This document shows positions 1-8,885 of a stretch of DNA of 33,807 nt, piece by piece. A program made the position numbers and the translations under genes. The notes beneath the pieces were generated by a model that saw nothing but the letters and a program-made list of their open reading frames with translations, ran no database searches and was not told the DNA's origin. The DNA comes from Burkholderiales bacterium (GTDB lineage: Bacteria > Pseudomonadota > Gammaproteobacteria > Burkholderiales > Burkholderiaceae_C). The DNA is taken from the NCBI GenBank assembly GCA_020354665.1, contig CP070653.1, forward strand, positions 81,302 through 115,108, written 5' to 3'. The first letter of the stretch is position 1; each line of letters starts with the position of its first letter.

Positions 1-303
1 TCGTTCCCCGAGCCGAAAGACCGGCGCATGCTGGCCACCTGGCTGAGCTTCGATGATCTCGAGCGCCTGGTCGTCGCGGCGCTGACTGCGCCGGTCGTCG
101 GCCACACCGTCGTCTATGGCATGAGCGACAACGCCGTCACCTGGTGGGACAACACCCCGGCACGCCACGTCGGCTACCGCCCCCAGGACAGTTCTGATAG
201 GTTCCGCCCAGCGATCGAGACGCGCCAGCCCGGGCTCGACCGGAACGATCCAGCCGTCGTCCACCAGGGCGGCGGCTTCGTCAAGCAGGGGCCGTTCGAT
301 TGA
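1..303 (+). CDS. udh: uronate dehydrogenase, C-terminal part (5' end outside window)
   Basis: The reading frame is open from base 1 to a TGA at 301-303, giving the last 100 residues of a protein that begins upstream. Short blocks such as RRMLATWLSFDDL, VVYGMSDN and TWWDN match the C-terminal part of NAD-dependent uronate dehydrogenase, a short-chain/extended Rossmann enzyme. By family knowledge it oxidises D-galacturonate or D-glucuronate to the aldaro-lactone in the cytoplasm. The nucleotide-binding and catalytic motifs lie outside the window, so the call rests on the C-terminal signature and on context. The next genes are a TRAP transporter, an SMP-30 lactonase and galactarate dehydratase, which form the rest of this oxidative uronate route. 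The gap to dctP is 56 bases with no terminator seen, so co-transcription is likely. A generic NAD-dependent epimerase/dehydratase is the alternative. Confidence 0.85.
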   Translation, partial: SFPEPKDRRMLATWLSFDDLERLVVAALTAPVVGHTVVYGMSDNAVTWWDNTPARHVGYRPQDSSDRFRPAIETRQPGLDRNDPAVVHQGGGFVKQGPFD

Positions 304-347
304 CGCCTGGCGCTTTCCTGCCCCCCCCTTTCACCACCGTGATTCAT

Positions 348-353
348 AAGGAG
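348..353 (+). promoter_or_regulatory. ribosome binding site deciding the dctP start
   Basis: AAGGAG lies directly against a first ATG (354-356), which is too close to be used, and six bases before a second in-frame ATG at 360. The second ATG is therefore the likely start. Confidence 0.7.
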
Positions 354-359
354 ATGAAG

Positions 360-1346
360 ATGACCACCCGCCGAACCCTGATCGCCGCGGCCACCGTGCT
401 GGCCGCCTCGGCCGCCTTCCTGCCAGCGCCGGCCGCCGCGCAAATGGTGATGAAGGCTGCCGACGTGCACCCGCCGGGCTACCCGACGGTGGTCGCCGTC
501 GAGAACATGGGCAAGAAGCTCGACGCTGCGACCAACGGCAAGATCAAGTTCCAGATGTTCCCCGGCAGCGTGCTCGGCGGCGAGAAGGAGATGATCGAGC
601 AGACGCAGGTCGGTGCGATCCAGATCCTGCGTACGTCGCTGGGACCCGTCGGCCCGGTCGTGCCCGAGGTCAACGTCTTCAACATGCCGTTCGTGTTCCG
701 CAACATCGCACACATGCGTGCGGTCATCGACGGGCCGATTGGTCAGGAACTGCTCGACAAGATCAGTGCATCGCCAGCCAAACTGGTCGGCATCGCCTGG
801 ATGGATGGCGGCTCGCGCAGCCTCTACACGAAGACCCCGGTGCGCAAGCCGGAGGACCTGAAGGGCCAGAAGATCCGCATGATGGGCAACCCGCTGTTCG
901 TCGACACGATGAACGCGATGGGCGGCAACGGCATCAGCATGGGCTACGGCGAGGTCTTCACGGCGTTGCAGACCGGCGTGATCGACGGCGCGGAGAACAA
1001 CCCGCCGAGCCTGTACACCGCGAACCACTTCAAGGCCGGTGCGAAGTACTACACCCAGACCAACCACCTGATCATTCCGGAGATCCTGGTGATGTCCAAG
1101 GTCACCTGGGACAAGCTTTCGCCGGCCGATCAGGCGCTGGTCAAGAAGTTCGCCCGCGAGGCGCAGATGGAGCAGCGCCAGCTGTGGGACAAGGCGGTGG
1201 CCGACTACTCCGTGAAGCTCAAGGCCGAGGGCGTCGAGTTCATCGAGATCGACAACAAGCCGTTCTATGACGCGACGGCGCCGGTGCGCGCGAAGTATGG
1301 TGCGCAGTTCACCGACCTGATGAAGCGCATCGCCGACGTCAAGTAA
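360..1346 (+). CDS. dctP: TRAP transporter substrate-binding protein DctP
   Basis: This 328-aa periplasmic solute-binding protein of the DctP family captures an organic acid and hands it to the DctQM membrane parts. Residues 1 to about 27 form a signal peptide with RR near the start, an Ala/Val-rich core and an AAA-type cleavage region. R173, in the block KIRMMGN, sits where the family has its carboxylate-binding arginine. DGAENN at 209-214 is the usual family signature. I chose ATG 360 from the Shine-Dalgarno spacing; ATG 354 and a TTG at 300 are also in frame. It lies between udh and dctQM in one apparent operon. The flanking uronate-oxidation enzymes suggest that the ligand is galacturonate or glucuronate, which is an inference from context and not readable from the binding site. 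Confidence 0.93.
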   Translation: MTTRRTLIAAATVLAASAAFLPAPAAAQMVMKAADVHPPGYPTVVAVENMGKKLDAATNGKIKFQMFPGSVLGGEKEMIEQTQVGAIQILRTSLGPVGPVVPEVNVFNMPFVFRNIAHMRAVIDGPIGQELLDKISASPAKLVGIAWMDGGSRSLYTKTPVRKPEDLKGQKIRMMGNPLFVDTMNAMGGNGISMGYGEVFTALQTGVIDGAENNPPSLYTANHFKAGAKYYTQTNHLIIPEILVMSKVTWDKLSPADQALVKKFAREAQMEQRQLWDKAVADYSVKLKAEGVEFIEIDNKPFYDATAPVRAKYGAQFTDLMKRIADVK

Positions 1347-1414
1347 GGCCGCCTTCTTGCCGACGCGACCTCCGTTGCGGGGGTCGCGCTCGCGCACACC
1401 GCCGCCACGTCCCC

Positions 1415-1951
1415 ATGGACCCGCTCTACGTCCGCCTGATGGATCGCCTCTACGTCGCGAGCATCTGGGTTGCCGGCACGGCGATCTTCTTCATGTCGCT
1501 GATCATCCCGTGGGGCGTGTTCACGCGCTACGTGCTCGGCACCGGCTCGCAGTGGCCCGAGCCGATCGCGATCCTGCTGATGATGTCGTTCACCTTCATT
1601 GGCGCGGCAGCGGCGTACCGCGCGGGTGCGCACATCGCGGTGACGATGTTCACCGAGCGGCTTCCTGCTTCGCTGCAGCATGCCGGCGACGTGCTGGTGC
1701 ACGCGCTGATGGTCGTCATCTGCCTGTTCGTCGTTTTCTACGGCACACGCTTGTGCATCGAGACGATGGGCCAGTCGATCGCCGAACTGCCGTGGCTGCC
1801 GGTGGGCGTGACCTACGCCGCCATACCGATCGGCAGCGCCATCACGCTGCTGTTCGTGATCGAGCACCTGGTGTTCGGCTCGCAGGCGGGCCGGCCGCTC
1901 GTGCGCCACGAAGCGCCGGCCGGTGAGCCGGCGGTCGACGGAGCGCGCTGA
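1415..1951 (+). CDS. dctQ: TRAP transporter small permease DctQ
   Basis: This 178-aa inner-membrane protein has four predicted hydrophobic segments (about residues 16-38, 52-70, 91-113 and 130-153), the usual plan of the TRAP small subunit. The stretch RYVLGTGSQWPEP after the first segment is typical of the family. By family knowledge it bridges the large permease DctM and the binding protein DctP in Na+-driven uptake. The start ATG follows dctP by 68 bases. The stop codon TGA at 1949-1951 shares one base with the dctM start, which indicates translational coupling. Nothing looks broken or unusual. Confidence 0.92.
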   Translation: MDPLYVRLMDRLYVASIWVAGTAIFFMSLIIPWGVFTRYVLGTGSQWPEPIAILLMMSFTFIGAAAAYRAGAHIAVTMFTERLPASLQHAGDVLVHALMVVICLFVVFYGTRLCIETMGQSIAELPWLPVGVTYAAIPIGSAITLLFVIEHLVFGSQAGRPLVRHEAPAGEPAVDGAR

Positions 1952-3234
1952 TGGATACCTTCGTGCTCCTTGGCAGCTTCGTGCTGCTGATGGTGGTCGG
2001 CGTGCCGATCGCCTACGCGCTTGGCCTGTCGGCCCTGGTCGGCGCGCTGTGGATCGACCTCCCGCTGGACGCCGTGATGATCCAACTCGCCGCCGGGGTC
2101 AACAAGTTCTCGCTGCTGGCGATCCCGTTCTTCGTGCTCGCCGGCGCCATCATGGCCGAAGGCGGCATGGCGCGCCGGCTGGTCGCATTCGCCGGCGTCG
2201 TCGTGGGCTTCGTTCGCGGCGGGCTTTCGCTCGTCAACATCGTGGCCAGCACGTTCTTCGGCGCGATCTCGGGCTCGTCGGTGGCCGACACCGCGTCGAT
2301 CGGCTCGGTGCTGATCCCAGAAATGGAGCGGAAGGGCTATCCGCGCAAGTTCGCCACCGCGGTGACCTGCAGCGGGTCGGTGCAGGCGATCCTGATTCCG
2401 CCGAGCCACAACGCAGTGATCTACTCGCTGGCAGCCGGCGGCACGGTCAGCATCGCCGCGCTGTTCGTCGCGGGCGTGCTGCCGGGCCTGCTGATGGGCC
2501 TGACGCTGGCCGGGTTGTGCCTGCTGATCGCCAGGCGGGAGAACTACCCCAGGGGCGAGGTGATCCCGCTGAAGCAGGCGCTGAAGATCGCGATCGACGC
2601 GCTATGGGGGCTGATGACGATGGTGATCATCCTTGGCGGGATCTTGTCGGGGGTGTTCACTGCCAACGAGAGCGCCTCGATTGCAGTCGTGTGGGCCTTC
2701 TGCGTGACGATGTTCGTCTACCGCGACTACAAATGGAGCGATCTGCCCAGGCTGGTGCACCGCACCGTCAAGACGGTGACGATCGTGATGATCCTGATCG
2801 GCTTCGCCGCGGCGTTCGGCTATCTGATGACGCTGATGCAGATCCCGCTGAAGGTCACCGCGTTCTTCACCGGCCTGTCGGACAACAGGTACGTGATCCT
2901 GCTGCTGATCAACGTCATGCTGCTGCTGCTCGGCACGCTGATGGACATGGCCCCGCTGATCCTGATCCTCACGCCGATCCTGCTGCCGGTGGTCACGTCG
3001 ATCGGCATCGACCCGGTGCACTTCGGCATGATCATGATGGTCAATCTGGGCATGGGTCTGATCACGCCGCCGGTGGGCTCCGTGCTGTTCGTCGGCAGCG
3101 CGGTCGCCGGTCTGAAGATCGGCGTGGTCGCGCGTGCGATGAAGCCGTTCTTCGTTGCGCTGTTCATCGTGCTGATGATGGTCACCTACGTGCCGTGGCT
3201 GTCGCTGTGGCTGCCGCGCGTGCTGGGGCTGTGA
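1951..3234 (+). CDS. dctM: TRAP transporter large permease DctM
   Basis: This 427-aa polytopic membrane protein has about a dozen hydrophobic segments and the normal DctM length. Family hallmarks are visible: ISGSSVADTASIGSVLIP in the first half, IPPSHNAVIYSLAAGG after it, and GLITPPVGSVLFVG near the end. By family knowledge it forms the Na+-coupled transport channel of the TRAP system and works with DctQ and DctP. Its ATG overlaps the dctQ stop by one base. Its own stop is two bases before the ATG of the lactonase gene, so the operon is very compact. Context points to a hexuronate or related sugar acid as substrate. Confidence 0.95.
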   Translation: MDTFVLLGSFVLLMVVGVPIAYALGLSALVGALWIDLPLDAVMIQLAAGVNKFSLLAIPFFVLAGAIMAEGGMARRLVAFAGVVVGFVRGGLSLVNIVASTFFGAISGSSVADTASIGSVLIPEMERKGYPRKFATAVTCSGSVQAILIPPSHNAVIYSLAAGGTVSIAALFVAGVLPGLLMGLTLAGLCLLIARRENYPRGEVIPLKQALKIAIDALWGLMTMVIILGGILSGVFTANESASIAVVWAFCVTMFVYRDYKWSDLPRLVHRTVKTVTIVMILIGFAAAFGYLMTLMQIPLKVTAFFTGLSDNRYVILLLINVMLLLLGTLMDMAPLILILTPILLPVVTSIGIDPVHFGMIMMVNLGMGLITPPVGSVLFVGSAVAGLKIGVVARAMKPFFVALFIVLMMVTYVPWLSLWLPRVLGL

Positions 3235-3236
3235 CG

Positions 3237-4229
3237 ATGACCGCCTGGCACCCTCCCACCGCGTCGCCCGGCACGCCGTTCGTCGCGAGCTCGCGCTATC
3301 CCGATCCGGCGATCGAGGTGCTGCACGAGAAGTTTCTCGCGCTGCGGCTGTTCTCCGCCGGCGTCGAGCAGCTCTACACGGGCTGCCGCTGGAGCGAAGG
3401 GCCGGTGTGGTTCGGCGACGGGCGCTTCCTGCTGTGGTCGGACATTCCGAACAACCGCATCCTGCGCTGGGACGACTGCTCGGGTGCCGTCAGTGTGTTC
3501 CGCGCGCCGTCGAACAACAGCAACGGCCTGGCGCGCGACCGCCAGGGGCGACTGCTCGCGTGCGAGCATCTGACGCGGCGCGTGACGCGCACCGAATACG
3601 ACGGTTCGATCACCGTGCTCGCTGACTGCTGGCAGGGCAAGCGCCTGAATTCGCCGAACGACATCGTCTGCGCCGGCGACGGCGCGGTGTGGTTCACCGA
3701 CCCGCTGTTCGGGATCGCCGGCCACTGGGAGGGCGAGCCTGCGCCGAGCGAAACGCCGTGGGCCGTGTACCGTGTCGACCCGCAGAACGGTGCGGTCGAG
3801 CGCAAGATCGACGATCTGGCTGCGCCGAATGGCCTCGCGTTCTCGCCCGACGAGCGCGTGCTCTACGTGGTCGAGAGCCGCGCGACGCCGCACCGCCGGA
3901 TCTGGCAGTACGACGTCGGCGCGCGCGGCGCGCTGTCGAACAAGCGGCTGTTCGTCGACGCCCAGGGTCCAGGCGCTTACGACGGCATTGCGGTCGACGT
4001 GCAGGGCAACGTGTGGTGCGGCTTCGGCAGCAGCGGCGCGCCGGGCGTGGACCCCGAGGGCCTCGACGGCGTGCGCGTCTACGACGCGGCAGGCACGCCG
4101 ATCGGCCACATCCACCTGCCGGAGCGCTGCGCGAACGTGTGCTTCGGCGGCGCCAAGCGCAACCGCCTGTTCATGGCGGCGAGCCACTCGCTCTACGCCC
4201 TCTACGTGAACGTGCAGGGCGCGGCCTGA
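3237..4229 (+). CDS. SMP-30/gluconolactonase family lactonase (probable aldarolactonase)
   Basis: This 330-aa protein has the SMP-30/LRE six-bladed propeller pattern. The blocks [24 protein letters not shown] with [17 protein letters not shown] and [11 protein letters not shown] carry the acidic and Asn residues that bind the catalytic divalent metal in this family. It has no signal peptide, so it should act in the cytoplasm. Family members hydrolyse sugar lactones. Because it lies between uronate dehydrogenase and galactarate dehydratase, its likely job is to open the galactaro- or glucaro-lactone made by the dehydrogenase. That substrate is an inference from context. ATG 3237 starts two bases after the dctM stop; a GTG at 3231 is also in frame. 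Gluconolactonase is the alternative. Confidence 0.9.
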   Translation: MTAWHPPTASPGTPFVASSRYPDPAIEVLHEKFLALRLFSAGVEQLYTGCRWSEGPVWFGDGRFLLWSDIPNNRILRWDDCSGAVSVFRAPSNNSNGLARDRQGRLLACEHLTRRVTRTEYDGSITVLADCWQGKRLNSPNDIVCAGDGAVWFTDPLFGIAGHWEGEPAPSETPWAVYRVDPQNGAVERKIDDLAAPNGLAFSPDERVLYVVESRATPHRRIWQYDVGARGALSNKRLFVDAQGPGAYDGIAVDVQGNVWCGFGSSGAPGVDPEGLDGVRVYDAAGTPIGHIHLPERCANVCFGGAKRNRLFMAASHSLYALYVNVQGAA

Positions 4230-4246
4230 GCCGCGCCGCGCCGGGC

Positions 4247-5806
4247 GTGAAGCCGATCCTGATCCGCATGCGCGACGGCGACAACGTCGCGATCGTCGGC
4301 AACGACGGCGGCCTGCCCGCCGGCACCGAGCTGCCGGGTGGCGTCAGGCTGCTCGAGAAGGTGCCGCAGGCGCACAAGGTTTCGCTCGTCGACCTGCCCG
4401 CAGGCGCGGCCGTCGTGCGCTACGGCGTGACGATCGGCCGCACGCTCGAACCGCTCGCCGCGGGCCGCTGGGTGCATGAGCGACTGATCGAAATGCCGGC
4501 CGCACGCGAGCTGCAGGGCCTGCCGATGGCCACGCATCGTCCGCCCGCCGCGGCGCCACTCGAAGGCTTCACGTTCGAGGGCTACCGCAACGCTGACGGG
4601 TCGGTCGGCACGCGCAATATCCTGGCGATCACGACGACGGTGCAGTGCGTGGCCGGCGTGCTCGACGTCGCGCTGCGCCGCATCCGCGACGAGCTGCTGC
4701 CGCGCTATCCGAACGTCGACGACGTGGTCGGCCTCGAGCACACGTACGGCTGCGGCGTTGCGATCGACGCCCCCGACGCGGTGATCCCGATCCGCACGCT
4801 GCGCAACATCAGCCTGAATCCGAACTTCGGCGGCGAGGTGATGGTCGTGAGCCTCGGCTGCGAAAAGCTGCAACCCGACCGGCTGCTGCCGCCCGGGTCG
4901 ATCGCGATCGGCAGCGCGTCTGCAGACACCACAGCGACTGCGCTCGATGTCGTCTGCCTGCAGGATCCGGCGCACGTCGGCTTCGCCTCGATGATCGAGT
5001 CCATCGTGCGGCGCGCCGAGCTCCACCTTGCGCGACTCAACCATCGCCAGCGCGAAACCGTACCAGCCAGCGAACTGGTCGTTGGGGTGCAGTGCGGCGG
5101 CAGCGACGCGTTCTCCGGCGCGACCGCCAATCCGGCGGTCGGCTTCTGCACCGACCTGCTGGTGCGCGCCGGCGCGACGGTGATGTTCAGCGAGGTCACC
5201 GAGGTGCGCGACGCGATCGATGAGCTGACCGCGCGCGCGGCCACGCCTGAACTGGCGCAGGCGATGGTCGAGCAGATGGCGTGGTACGACGCGTATCTGG
5301 CACGCGGCCGCGTCGACCGCAGCGCGAACACGACGCCGGGCAACAAGGCGGGCGGCCTGTCGAACATCGTCGAGAAGGCGATGGGCTCGATCGTCAAGAG
5401 CGGCAGCGTGCCGATCAGCGGCGTGCTCGCGCCGGGCGAACGGCTCGCGCCCGGCCAGCGCGGTCTGATCTATGCGGCCACGCCCGCGAGCGACTTCATC
5501 TGCGGCACGCTGCAGCTGGCCGCCGGGATGAACCTGCACGTCTTCACCACCGGCCGCGGAACCCCGTACGGACTGGCCGCTTGCCCGGTCGTCAAGGTCG
5601 CGACGCGCAGCGACCTCGCGCGTCGCTGGCACGACCTGATGGACCTCAATGGCGGGCGCATTGCCGACGGTGACGCGACGATCGAGGAGCTCGGGTGGGA
5701 GCTGTTCCATCTGCTGCTCGAGGTCGCCAGCGGCCGCAGGACCTGGGCCGAGCAACACCGCCTGCACAACGCGCTCGTGCTGTTCAACCCGGCGCCAGTG
5801 ACCTGA
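4247..5806 (+). CDS. garD: galactarate dehydratase
   Basis: This 519-aa protein covers the full UxaA/GarD family. An N-terminal SAF-like domain (about residues 1-90) is followed by the large dehydratase domain. Blocks such as [67 protein letters not shown] and the C-terminal NPAPVT agree closely with galactarate dehydratase as I remember the E. coli enzyme, more so than with altronate dehydratase. By family knowledge it is metal-dependent and converts galactarate to 5-keto-4-deoxy-glucarate. I chose GTG 4247, 17 bases after the lactonase stop, because it gives an N-terminus that aligns with the family; ATG 4268 would clip the SAF domain. No strong ribosome binding site is visible, so translational coupling is likely. 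It is the last gene of the operon in this window. Confidence 0.93.
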   Translation: MKPILIRMRDGDNVAIVGNDGGLPAGTELPGGVRLLEKVPQAHKVSLVDLPAGAAVVRYGVTIGRTLEPLAAGRWVHERLIEMPAARELQGLPMATHRPPAAAPLEGFTFEGYRNADGSVGTRNILAITTTVQCVAGVLDVALRRIRDELLPRYPNVDDVVGLEHTYGCGVAIDAPDAVIPIRTLRNISLNPNFGGEVMVVSLGCEKLQPDRLLPPGSIAIGSASADTTATALDVVCLQDPAHVGFASMIESIVRRAELHLARLNHRQRETVPASELVVGVQCGGSDAFSGATANPAVGFCTDLLVRAGATVMFSEVTEVRDAIDELTARAATPELAQAMVEQMAWYDAYLARGRVDRSANTTPGNKAGGLSNIVEKAMGSIVKSGSVPISGVLAPGERLAPGQRGLIYAATPASDFICGTLQLAAGMNLHVFTTGRGTPYGLAACPVVKVATRSDLARRWHDLMDLNGGRIADGDATIEELGWELFHLLLEVASGRRTWAEQHRLHNALVLFNPAPVT

Positions 5807-5878
5807 TCCAGCCCGATCGCAGCGGCGCGCCGCCGGCAGCGCGATAGGCTGCGTGAGAAAATTTGGCATTGAGACGAA

Positions 5879-5953
5879 CCCGCCGTAGTTCAATGGATAG
5901 AACGGGCGCCTCCTAAGCGCCAGATGCAGGTTCGATTCCTGCCGGGGGGACCA
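5879..5953 (+). tRNA. tRNA-Arg (anticodon CCU)
   Basis: A full cloverleaf can be drawn. The D stem is GTTC/GAAC (5888-5891 with 5900-5903). The anticodon stem is GGCGC/GCGCC with loop CTCCTAA and anticodon CCT at 5912-5914. The variable loop has four bases. The T stem is GCAGG/CCTGC around TTCGATT. The discriminator A and an encoded CCA end the gene at 5953. The acceptor stem pairs CCCGCCG with CGGGGGG and has one G-G mismatch at the fourth pair. The first pair is C1-G72 rather than the usual G1-C72. The gene reads AGG codons. It may be intact with a tolerated mismatch or beginning to decay. Confidence 0.9.
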
Positions 5954-5981
5954 CAGCGTACAAGGCGCCGCCGATTTGCCC

Positions 5982-5996
5982 CCCGGCGAAGCCGGG
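5982..5996. terminator. short hairpin between tRNA-Arg and the ABC permease gene
   Basis: CCCGGC and GCCGGG are separated by GAA. The hairpin sits in the convergent gap 5954-6030 and could end transcription from either side, but neither strand has a T run. This is a weak call. Confidence 0.3.
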
Positions 5997-6030
5997 CCTG
6001 GGAGGTCACGCGCGGATCGTCCCAGCGCGT

Positions 6031-7668
6031 CTAACGTCCCCGCACCGCGCGCGACAGCAAGAGCACCGGCAGCAACCCCACCGCGACGATCGCCAGCGAC
6101 GGCAGCGCGGCCTCGGCCAGTCGCTCGTCGCGCGCAAGCTGGTACGCAACCACCGCCAGCGTGTCGCTGTTGAAAGGTCGCAGCACCAGCGTGGCGGGCA
6201 GCTCCTTCATGACATCGACGAACACGAGCAGCGCTGCGGCAAGCGCCGAGCGTTTCAGCAGCGGCAGATGCAGCTCCCTGAAGATCCGCCGCGAACTGCC
6301 ACCGAGCGTGCGCGCCGTTTCGTCGACGCTCGGCGAGATGCGCGCGTAGCCCGCCTCGACCGACTGCACCGCCACCGCCGAAAAGCGAACGAGGTACGCA
6401 TAGAGCAGTCCGGCGGCCGTGCCCGTCACCAGCGCGGAGAGGCTGGACTGCGGCCATGCCGCCTGCACCCATCCGACGGGCAGCAGGATGCCCACCGCGA
6501 TCACCGCTCCCGGCACCGCGTAGCCCAGCGAGACCACGCGCGCACCGGCGCGCAGCAGCGCGTTGCCGGACCAATCACGGCTGCCGCGCGAACGACCAGC
6601 CGCGTCGCGCTGCATGAACGCCAACGCGAGCGCGAGCGCCACGGCCGCCAGCGCGGCCAATCCGGCGAGCCGAAAGCTGGTCCACGCCCATTGCGCAAAC
6701 CGCGCGAGCGGTAGCCCGAAGTCGGCGTAGCGCGCCTCCTGCCACACCAACTCCAGCAGCACCGCCACCGGCACGACGAAGCCGAGCAGCACCGGCAACG
6801 CGCACACCGTCCACGCGAGCCACCGTGCGGCGCCTTCGAGGGCAAGCGGGCGCGCCTCGCTGGCGTGCGCTGCACCGGTGCGCGAACTGGCGAAGCGCAG
6901 CCGCTGCTGGGCACGGCGCTCGACCCACAGAAGAACTGCGACGACGGCGAGCAACAGCGACGCGAGCTGCGCGGCGGCGATGCGATCGTCCATCACCAGC
7001 CAGGCCTTGTAGATCCCGGTGGTGAAGGTCGCGAGCCCGAAGTAGGAGCCGACCCCGTAGTCGGCAAGCGTTTCCATCACCGCGAGCGCCACGCCGGCGG
7101 CGACGGCCGGGCGTGCCAGCGGCAACGCCACCTCGCGAACGCGGCGGCCCACGCCGGCGCCAAGCAGGCGTGCCGCTTCCATCAGCGGCACGCCGCGCTC
7201 CGCCAGTGCCGCGCGCGCGAGCAGGTAGACGTACGGATACAGGCACAGCACGAAAAGCACCACGGCGCCGGACGTGCTGCGCACGTCGGGCCACAGCGCG
7301 CGCTGCGTGCCGACCAGACTGCGCAATGCCGACTGCAGCGGGCCGCTGTACTGCAAGAAGTCGGTGTAGGCGTAAGCCAGCACATAGGCAGGCATCGACA
7401 GCGGCAGCAGCAACGCCCATTCGAACCAGCGACGCCCCGGAAAATCGAACAGGGCTACCGCGGCGGCGGTGGTGCTGCCCAGCAGCGCGACCCCGACCGC
7501 CACCGGCACGACGAGCAGCAATGACCCCTGCACGTACTGCGGCAGCACGGTCTGCCACTGATGCGCCAGTGTCTGCATTGCCTGAGCGTCGAGCATCAAC
7601 CACGATCCCAGCACTCCCAGCACTGGCGCCGCGAGCATCAGGCAAACGAGCGTGACCAACGGTCGCAT
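6031..7668 (-). CDS. fbpB: ferric-iron-type ABC transporter permease (FbpB/SfuB-like)
   Basis: This 545-aa polytopic protein is a tandem of two binding-protein-dependent permease domains. Each half has an EAA-type cytoplasmic loop that contacts the ATPase: EAARLLGAG near residue 164 and DETARTLGG near residue 449. About twelve hydrophobic segments are visible. The block MKELPATLVLRPFNSDTLA in the second half is characteristic of the ferric (FbpB/SfuB) branch. By family knowledge it moves Fe3+ from a periplasmic binding protein into the cytoplasm. ATG 7668 is the only good start, since the open frame further upstream has no family similarity. The gene is divergent from the matching ATPase across 101 bases holding a Fur-box-like sequence. 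No binding-protein gene is nearby. Thiamine or another substrate cannot be excluded. Confidence 0.85.
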   Translation of the reverse strand: MRPLVTLVCLMLAAPVLGVLGSWLMLDAQAMQTLAHQWQTVLPQYVQGSLLLVVPVAVGVALLGSTTAAAVALFDFPGRRWFEWALLLPLSMPAYVLAYAYTDFLQYSGPLQSALRSLVGTQRALWPDVRSTSGAVVLFVLCLYPYVYLLARAALAERGVPLMEAARLLGAGVGRRVREVALPLARPAVAAGVALAVMETLADYGVGSYFGLATFTTGIYKAWLVMDDRIAAAQLASLLLAVVAVLLWVERRAQQRLRFASSRTGAAHASEARPLALEGAARWLAWTVCALPVLLGFVVPVAVLLELVWQEARYADFGLPLARFAQWAWTSFRLAGLAALAAVALALALAFMQRDAAGRSRGSRDWSGNALLRAGARVVSLGYAVPGAVIAVGILLPVGWVQAAWPQSSLSALVTGTAAGLLYAYLVRFSAVAVQSVEAGYARISPSVDETARTLGGSSRRIFRELHLPLLKRSALAAALLVFVDVMKELPATLVLRPFNSDTLAVVAYQLARDERLAEAALPSLAIVAVGLLPVLLLSRAVRGR

Positions 7669-7724
7669 GGTGGTGATGGAGCGGCGGTGCTGTCGGACGG
7701 GAAGCGGAGTTGCAAGAGGGCGCA

Positions 7725-7743
7725 AATGCGAACAATGCGCATT
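7725..7743. promoter_or_regulatory. candidate Fur-box-like palindrome between the permease and ATPase genes
   Basis: AATGCG and CGCATT are separated by seven bases. The 19-base site matches the AATGAGAATCATTCTCATT form of the Fur box at 14 of 19 positions by my count. It sits in the 101-base divergent gap, 26 bases before the ATPase start and 56 bases before the permease start, as expected for iron control. This is an unaided visual match. Confidence 0.45.
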
Positions 7744-7769
7744 CGCCTCGAGCGGATTATGATGGCCAG

Positions 7770-8885
7770 ATGTTCCTCGGCGTCGAACACGTAACGGTGC
7801 GCTATCCCGGCTCGGCCGCGCCGTCGCCGGCCGTGCAAGACGTCTCGCTGGGATTGTCGACCGGTCAGATCGGCGTGCTGATCGGCCCGTCGGGGTGCGG
7901 CAAGACGACGCTGCTGCGAGCGGTGGCCGGCCTCGAGCGGCTCGACGTCGGCCGCATCGAGGTCGCACGCGAGACGCTGTCAGACGCGACCCACGGGGTG
8001 CACCTCGCGCCGGAGGGTCGCCGGATCGGCATGGTGTTCCAGGACTACGCGCTATTCCCGCACCTGTCGGTCGCCGACAACGTGGCCTTCGGCATCCGTC
8101 ACCAGTCGCGCCATGAGCGCGCGCATCGGGTGCGCGAGGTGCTCGCCCTGGTCGGGCTGGATCACGCCGCACAACGCGCGCCGCACCAGCTCTCCGGCGG
8201 GCAGCAGCAGCGCATCGCGTTGGCACGGGCGCTGGCGCCCGCCCCGCGGCTGCTGCTGCTCGACGAGCCGTTCTCGAGCCTCGACGTCGACCTGCGCGAA
8301 CGCCTTGCGCAGGACCTGCGCGGCATCCTGAAGCAGGCCGGCACGACGGCGCTGTTTGTCACCCACGACCAGCTCGAGGCGTTTGCGGTCGGCGACATGA
8401 TCGGCGTGATGAACCGCGGCCGGCTCGAGCAGTGGGATGACGCCTACACGCTCTACCACCGTCCGGCGAGCCGCTTCGTTGCCGACTTCATCGGTCATGG
8501 TGTGTTCACCCCGGCGCGCATCATCGAGTGCGAGCACGGCCACTGCGTGATGACGCCGCTGGGCGAGCTGCACGACGTGGCCGAGTGCCCGCTGCCGGAC
8601 GCCTACCCCGGTGGCGAGTGCGAGATCCTGCTGCGCGCCGACGACATCGTTCACGACGACGACGCCCCAGTGAAAGCGCGCATCGAACGCAAATCGTTTC
8701 GCGGATCGGAGTTCCTCTACACGCTGCGACTGCCGAGTGGCGAACGGGTGCTGGCGCACGTGCCCAGCCATCACGACCACCAGGTCGGCGAGTGGATCGG
8801 CATCCGCGCCGCGGTCGACCATGTGGTGACGTTCGCGCGCGTCTCGGCCGACGCGGTCGACCCGACCGCGGGGCCGCACCGATAG
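7770..8885 (+). CDS. fbpC: ferric-iron-type ABC transporter ATP-binding protein (FbpC-like)
   Basis: This 371-aa ATPase has all the ABC motifs: Walker A GPSGCGKTT at 39-47, Q-loop VFQDYALFPHLS near 89-100, signature LSGGQQQR at 141-148, Walker B LLLLDEP at 161-167 and the switch histidine in FVTHDQ. The rest of the chain, from about residue 280, has the length and beta-rich look of a TOBE regulatory domain. Length and motifs match the FbpC/PotA/CysA class. I chose ATG 7770 because the family N-terminus (FLGVEHVTVRYPG) begins there; the open frame extends upstream without similarity. It should power the divergent ferric-type permease, and the shared intergenic region suggests common iron control. 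Another anion or polyamine substrate is possible from this gene alone. Confidence 0.88.
   Translation: MFLGVEHVTVRYPGSAAPSPAVQDVSLGLSTGQIGVLIGPSGCGKTTLLRAVAGLERLDVGRIEVARETLSDATHGVHLAPEGRRIGMVFQDYALFPHLSVADNVAFGIRHQSRHERAHRVREVLALVGLDHAAQRAPHQLSGGQQQRIALARALAPAPRLLLLDEPFSSLDVDLRERLAQDLRGILKQAGTTALFVTHDQLEAFAVGDMIGVMNRGRLEQWDDAYTLYHRPASRFVADFIGHGVFTPARIIECEHGHCVMTPLGELHDVAECPLPDAYPGGECEILLRADDIVHDDDAPVKARIERKSFRGSEFLYTLRLPSGERVLAHVPSHHDHQVGEWIGIRAAVDHVVTFARVSADAVDPTAGPHR

Noticed and set aside
174-1397. Long minus-strand open frame opposite dctP.
   Set aside because: It is a shadow of a GC-rich gene: Arg/His/Leu/Asp-rich, with no family similarity, while dctP on the other strand is certain.
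5807-6030. The tRNA-Arg gene as an integration site for a genomic island.
   Set aside because: No integrase, direct repeat of the tRNA 3' end or change in composition was seen on either side.
4202-6574. Very long minus-strand open frame across garD and the tRNA.
   Set aside because: It runs through garD and the tRNA and has the composition of an antisense shadow. No domain is recognisable.
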